A stretch of 64,000 nt of DNA. Origin: Rhodocyclaceae bacterium (lineage in GTDB: Bacteria; Pseudomonadota; Gammaproteobacteria; Burkholderiales; Rhodocyclaceae). Positions 61,701 to 64,000 of the stretch are shown here, one piece after another. The stretch lies in NCBI GenBank assembly GCA_018261935.1, contig JAGTRP010000012.1, positions 1 to 64,000 of the forward strand. Direction: 5' to 3'. A model generated the notes under the pieces. The model did not search any database. It was not told where the DNA came from and was given only the letters and a program-made list of their open reading frames with translations. Both the position numbers and the translations under genes were made by a program. How positions within the stretch are numbered: position 1 is the stretch's first letter; every line of letters begins with the position of its first letter.

Positions 61701-62243
61701 ATGGCCACTCCCACCGACGACGACCTGGCGGCATTCCACGCTGCCGTAGCGGATGCCAGGCCGCTGCCGCCATCCAACCGAGTACACCTCGGCAGCCCGA
61801 CGCCGCCCCCGTGGCCGGTCCAGCACCGCGCCGACGAACGGGCGGTCATGCACGAGGCGCTGCACGGTCCCATCGGGCTCCAGGATCGCCTGGAGGGCGG
61901 AGACGAACCCAATTACCTGCGTCCCAGCCTGGCCAGCAGTGTCCTCAGGGATTTGCGCCGTGGCCGCTGGGTGGTACAAGAGCATATCGATCTGCATGGC
62001 ATGAACCGGGAAGAAGCCCGCACCCAGCTGGCGATTTTCCTGCACGAATGCCTCAAGCACGGCATCCGTTGCGTGCGCATCGTGCACGGCAAGGGACTGC
62101 GCTCACCGGGGCGGATGTCGGTGCTGCGCCAGTTGGTGCGGGGCTGGCTGATGCAGAAGGACGAAGTCCTGGCCTATTGCCAGGCGCGCCCCCAGGACGG
62201 CGGCGAAGGCGCCCTCTGGGTATTACTCCGCAGCAATAAATAA
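61701..62243 (+). CDS. Smr-domain protein
   Basis: A 180-aa protein. The N-terminal extension (D-D-D-L-A-A-F-H-A-A-V-A-D-A-R-P) is typical of proteobacterial SmrA/YdaL-like proteins. The Smr domain (about 95-178) has the catalytic D-L-H-G-M-N-R-E-E-A, H-G-I-R-C-V-R-I-V-H-G-K-G and C-terminal G-A-L-W-V-L-L-R. Smr domains nick DNA or cleave RNA, for example at collided ribosomes. The ATG at 61701 with AGGA upstream is chosen; in-frame ATGs further upstream lie in sequence that does not look coding. Confidence 0.85.
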   Translation: MATPTDDDLAAFHAAVADARPLPPSNRVHLGSPTPPPWPVQHRADERAVMHEALHGPIGLQDRLEGGDEPNYLRPSLASSVLRDLRRGRWVVQEHIDLHGMNREEARTQLAIFLHECLKHGIRCVRIVHGKGLRSPGRMSVLRQLVRGWLMQKDEVLAYCQARPQDGGEGALWVLLRSNK

Positions 62244-62273
62244 AAAGTGTCGGCCCTCGGGCCGACATTTTCC
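62242..62273. terminator. Bidirectional terminator between the smr gene and glnB
   Basis: AAAAAGTGTCGGCCC-TCG-GGCCGACATTTT: a stem of about 9-10 bp with T-runs on both strands between convergent genes. Confidence 0.85.
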
Positions 62274-62276
62274 ATC

Positions 62277-62624
<348 letters not shown>

Positions 62625-62639
62625 CTATTTTCCAATTCT

Positions 62640-64000
62640 TCAGGATTCGTCACGGTAGCGATTGGTAATAGGATAACGCCAATCCTTGCCGAAGCCGCGC
62701 TGGGTGATGCGGATTCCCACCGGCGCCTGGCGGCGCTTGTACTCGGCGATGCGCAGCAGCCGCACCACCTTCCGCACCGCCTCCTCGGGCAGGCCGGCGG
62801 CGATGATGTCCCGGGGGCTGCGATCATCTTCCATATAGGCTTTGACGATGGCGTCGAGGATGTCGTAGGGCGGCAGGGAGTCCTGGTCGGTCTGGTCCGG
62901 CTTCAGCTCGGCGGAAGGCGGCCGGACGATGATGTTCTCGGGGATCACCGGCGACAGGCTGTTGCGGTAGCGCGCCAGGCGATAAACCAGGGTCTTGTAC
63001 ACGTCCTTGATGACGGCGAAGCCCCCCGCCATGTCGCCGTAGAGGGTGCAGTAGCCGACGGCCATTTCCGACTTGTTGCCGGTGGTCAGCACCAGGGCGC
63101 CGGTCTTGTTGGACAGGGCCATGAGGATCATGCCGCGGATGCGGGCCTGGAGATTTTCCTCGGTGGTATCGGCCGGCAGCCCGGCGAACTGGCTCTCCAG
63201 CATGGCCGCAAAGGTGTCCATGGCCGGCGCGATGGGAATCTCGTCGTAACGCACCCCCAGGGTCTCGATCATGGCCCGGGAATCGTCGAGGCTCATTTGC
63301 GCGGTATACGGCGACGGCATCATCACCGCCCGCACCTTTTCGGGACCCAGGGCATCCACCGCCACGGCCAGGGTCAAGGCCGAGTCGATCCCCCCGGAGA
63401 GGCCGATGATGGCGCCGGGGAAGCCGTTCTTGCCGAGATAGTCCCGCACCCCGAGGACGAGGGCCTGGTAGGCCTCCGCCTCCGGTCCGAGCACGACAGC
63501 CATTTCGTCGGAGCGCAGGGTGCCGGCATCGTATTCCACCAGCCCCAGGGCCTCTTCGAACTGGGGCAGGCGCATGCAGACCTCGCCCTGGGCGTCGAGG
63601 GCGAAGGAGCCGCCGTCGAAAACCAGCTCGTCCTGGCCGCCCACCAGGTTGGCATAGACAGCCGGGATGCCGGTGGAAGCCACCCGCTCGCCCAGCACCC
63701 GGGTCCGCAGGGCCTGTTTCTCCAGGTGGCAGGGGGAGGCGTTGAGGACCAGGAGCAGGTCGGCCCCGGCCCGGCAGGCCATGTCGGCGGCGCCGGTTTC
63801 CCAGATGTCGGCACAGATGTTGATGCCGCAGCGCACGCCGTCGATATCCACGACGCAGGCCGCGTCGCCGGCATCGAAATAGCGCTCCTCGTCGAAGACC
63901 TCGTAATTGGGCAGGCGGAACTTGTGGTAAGTGGCCAGCCGCCGGCCATCCCGAAGGACGGTCGCGGCATTGTAGGAGCGGCCGTTCCGGGCCTCCGGAT
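62640..64000 (-). CDS. nadE: Glutamine-dependent NAD+ synthetase, 5' end beyond the window
   Basis: At least 453 codons; the gene continues past the right edge (start not seen). The N-terminal nitrilase-type glutaminase domain includes the catalytic K region (Y-H-K-F-R-L-P-N-Y) and nucleophile Cys in G-I-N-I-C-A-D-I-W-E. The C-terminal synthetase domain has the PP-loop LSGGIDSALTLAVAVDALG and T-G-N-K-S-E-M-A-V-G-Y. It makes NAD+ from nicotinic acid adenine dinucleotide with ammonia channelled from glutamine. glnB follows. Confidence 0.94.
   Translation of the reverse strand, partial: PEARNGRSYNAATVLRDGRRLATYHKFRLPNYEVFDEERYFDAGDAACVVDIDGVRCGINICADIWETGAADMACRAGADLLLVLNASPCHLEKQALRTRVLGERVASTGIPAVYANLVGGQDELVFDGGSFALDAQGEVCMRLPQFEEALGLVEYDAGTLRSDEMAVVLGPEAEAYQALVLGVRDYLGKNGFPGAIIGLSGGIDSALTLAVAVDALGPEKVRAVMMPSPYTAQMSLDDSRAMIETLGVRYDEIPIAPAMDTFAAMLESQFAGLPADTTEENLQARIRGMILMALSNKTGALVLTTGNKSEMAVGYCTLYGDMAGGFAVIKDVYKTLVYRLARYRNSLSPVIPENIIVRPPSAELKPDQTDQDSLPPYDILDAIVKAYMEDDRSPRDIIAAGLPEEAVRKVVRLLRIAEYKRRQAPVGIRITQRGFGKDWRYPITNRYRDES

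Overview
The window looks like chromosomal DNA of a betaproteobacterium, most likely Rhodocyclales (Azospira/Azoarcus/Thauera-like). This rests on high G+C with strong third-position G/C bias, a CpxRA system with a canonical CpxR box, a glnB-type PII gene directly behind nadE, trxB divergent from crp-ftsK-lolA, a bacteriohemerythrin and many c-di-GMP-type regulators. The genus is inferred from gene content only.

Layout. 1-1.85 kb is an accessory edge with lower G+C. It holds the end of an IS3-type insertion sequence that cuts a small HTH gene, and a membrane-anchored NERD-domain protein, and it stops at tRNA-Val(CAC). 2.1-4.35 kb carries a DUF1059 protein, gltX and a duplicated tRNA-Ala(GGC)/tRNA-Glu(TTC) pair. 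4.8-13.7 kb is a four-gene tripartite RND efflux operon (mdtABC/muxABC type plus outer-membrane factor), convergent with cpxRA (13.8-15.9 kb). 16-24.9 kb holds a YceI lipoprotein, a J-domain protein, a second FtsH-like protease, a DUF4142-cupredoxin pair, a PAS-GGDEF-EAL protein and dinB under a LexA box, with a fragment of an osmC-like gene beside it. 24.9-33.6 kb contains a DUF4139 protein, small hypotheticals, parC/parE, creA and sdaA. 33.7-42.4 kb is central metabolism: a YhcC-type radical SAM protein, gpmI, a persulfide dioxygenase-rhodanese fusion, class I aldolase, an aminotransferase divergent from its likely MarR regulator, and alanine dehydrogenase. 42.5-52.6 kb holds tRNA-Asp, mltD, an unrecognised 392-aa protein, a degenerate HD-GYP protein and a peptide-type ABC transporter without a binding protein. 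52.7-55 kb is ilvBN behind a Val-rich leader peptide and attenuator. 55-64 kb has hemerythrin, lolA, ftsK, a Crp-family regulator, trxB, two NarL-like proteins, an Smr protein, glnB and a partial nadE.

The most interesting signals are regulatory and structural. They are: a dispersed ~86-bp palindromic repeat (three copies) whose inner stem shows a compensatory change; different complementary flanks around each of the two identical tRNA-Ala genes; an ilvB leader/attenuator; a near-consensus LexA box in front of parE; paired operator palindromes in the marR/aminotransferase divergent region; and a perfect CpxR box in front of cpxR. No CRISPR array, prophage or classical secondary-metabolite cluster is visible. 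All functional statements come from reading motifs by eye; no database search was run.
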